Shown here in pieces: positions 62,541 through 64,000 of a stretch of DNA of 64,000 nucleotides. The stretch is from Liolophura sinensis (Eukaryota; Mollusca; Polyplacophora; Chitonida; Chitonidae): the NCBI RefSeq assembly GCF_032854445.1, contig NC_088295.1, positions 92,003,805 through 92,067,804 on the forward strand, given 5' to 3'. How positions within the stretch are numbered: position 1 is the stretch's first letter; each line of letters opens with the position of its first letter. Under the pieces are notes generated by a model, which saw only the letters and a list, made by a program, of their open reading frames with translations, was not told the DNA's origin and did no database searches. Made by a program: the position numbers and the translations under genes.

Positions 62541-62644
62541 TTTCCTGTGAAATCTAATATTACAAGGGCAAACAACGGGTTGTGGCCGATCGATGAGCAT
62601 ATGTGTACGTCATACATGGGAAACTTAAGATAAACTTAAGGTTT

Positions 62645-62722
62645 GCGGTTTCCTCCATCCGCAATAGTATAAATAAAAAACTCTTGAGTATGGCGTTCAA
62701 CAAGAATGAAATAAATAAATGC
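62645..62722 (+). mobile_element. SINE core and tail fragment
   Basis: 'ggtttcctccatccgcaata', then 'ctcttgagtatggcgttcaa', then 'atgaaataaataaat'. Confidence 0.7.
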
Positions 62723-64000
62723 TAGCGCTTCTTAATCGAATCTTAGTACGAGTTGCACGCAAAATCCCTGGATTTAGTCCAACATTTCTCTCCGGGACAA
62801 ATTCAGTAAGGTATCATTTATATTTATGATAACAGTTACAGTTTCCTTCGTAGTTTCCTTCCTAGTATATGTATGTGCATGTCCGCAACCGGCAGGCGTC
62901 ACAGCCTATATCGTGTTTGACGGGCATAGCCAATGGCTTCTGTATGACAGGAGGGTGGGGCCATAGCTTGTGTGTGACAGGTGGGCGGAGTGAGTGGGTT
63001 TGTCGAGACCATCGCCTTGATCTGCACTAACTGGAGAATCAGACAAATTGCGTGTATAGCTCATCAACTGTGTTGGAGTAATCCGCGTTCCAAGGTCGCG
63101 CCGAGCACAGCAGATACAGAATCTCCGCTCAGTTTTATGGTTTACTTGGTTTAGATCTGACTGGATCCGATCGTGAAACAGACTTACCCTGGCGGTTGTC
63201 ATGGGGACCGGGTACTTGTGTAGCAAGTACGCTGTAACTGGAGAAAAGTGTGACGGATGGGCGAGCGTCTTGACAGAATATATCACTAGAGCACAAACAA
63301 TATAGGACTTTAAAATGTATATTAATAGCTTAATGCGCTTCCGTTCAAAGACATGATAATAAAGTTGTTTGAGGATGTTGACTCGGACTAATGAGACAAA
63401 AGTTCTTTGACCGATAAAAACACATAAAAACAGTCAGATAGGAAAAGATTCTTCCTGGCCGTTCAGGACAATTCTCCTTTCTCATCTTTATCTAATCGTA
63501 AACTGAAAGAATATAGGTAGCTTCGACCTCAACATGCCCATCCAGGAAGAGCCCATGGACTGTCCCAAACCCCCAAACCCTTCAGTAACCTGTGGACATT
63601 GCGCTTTATCGCAGACACCCATTACACTGCCTATTACAACATCAGAAGTTCCAGGCTGCATCAGATATTAGTCATTTACAAAAGAGCTTTTTGACCAAGG
63701 TTTGTGATTTTGTCGCCTTTATTAATTAATTTATCACTGGAAAATCTTCTTCCAGCTATAAACGTTGAAGTTGTCACCACATTTAGATTTAAAAATCATG
63801 AAAGAAGGTAACATCACAGGCAGAAAAAGCATGTGACCGTTTTGAATTTCACAAACATTTCCAGTTTTCTAACATTCATACCAGTATTCTTCCGGGATTG
63901 GATAACTGCTATATAGAGCTTGACACTATGTGTTTACAACGCCGTACTGGACACTTAGCTCTCCAAAGCACAGAATTTCGCAGTATGGAATATCTTCCAG
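62723..64000. other. Unique sequence to window end
   Basis: A diverged two-copy repeat of about 36 bp ('catagccaatggcttctgta' / 'catagcttgtgtgtgacagg') lies near 62925-62995. A 126-codon minus ORF (62906-63286) overlaps it and is unrecognised. No gene supported. Confidence 0.4.

Overview
This window looks like a stretch of animal nuclear genome with few genes, probably from a mollusc or another lophotrochozoan. The evidence is indirect. There is no bacterial gene organisation: no long non-repetitive ORF, no operon and no Shine-Dalgarno context. There are at least two families of tRNA-headed SINEs with target-site duplications (TSDs). There is also a dispersed repeat whose 3' end reads like 'acggcgtaaaacaccaatca' followed by (AAAT)n, which I associate from memory with molluscan genomes. 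No database was searched, so the taxonomic call is an inference.

The dominant content is tandem repeats. I count about 18 clear arrays plus several decayed ones, together roughly 12-13 kb (about a fifth of the window). Main arrays, with unit size: 1-928 (54 bp, in 162-bp trimers) joined to 950-1310 (54 bp, diverged); 11756-11925 (34); 17658-18192 (32); 19525-20306 (17); 23845-24777 (125); 25270-25870 (45); 26436-26690 (52); 27201-27925 (45/48); 31005-31735 (47/55); 37160-37768 (54); 42941-44335 (24); 44400-44710 (about 60, decayed); 49146-49560 (27); 50200-50905 (50); 50930-51185 (about 60); 52925-54145 (54); 61140-62540 (77). Most long ORFs in the window simply run through arrays whose unit is a multiple of 3, or through arrays whose units lack stop codons.

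Mobile elements are short and non-autonomous. Family A (tRNA-like head at one end, (GAGT)n tail at the other) occurs at 1860-2184, 2618-3081, 48600-48845 and 59617-59853; the first and last have perfect 13- and 14-bp TSDs. Family B occurs at about 8465-8722. A dispersed 3'-tail family that shares a core with family B is scattered at about eleven places; the copy at 54998-55087 has a 15-bp TSD with one mismatch.

No protein-coding gene can be named. Two non-repetitive ORFs have weak supporting context (45111-45488; 47385-47753 with a possible small upstream exon at 47317-47372). Both could be chance. The remaining sequence looks intergenic or intronic. The most interesting biology is in the arrays: higher-order structure, homogenised cores flanked by decayed copies, frame preservation over 0.7-1.4 kb, and one array whose unit appears to contain the core of the local SINE family.
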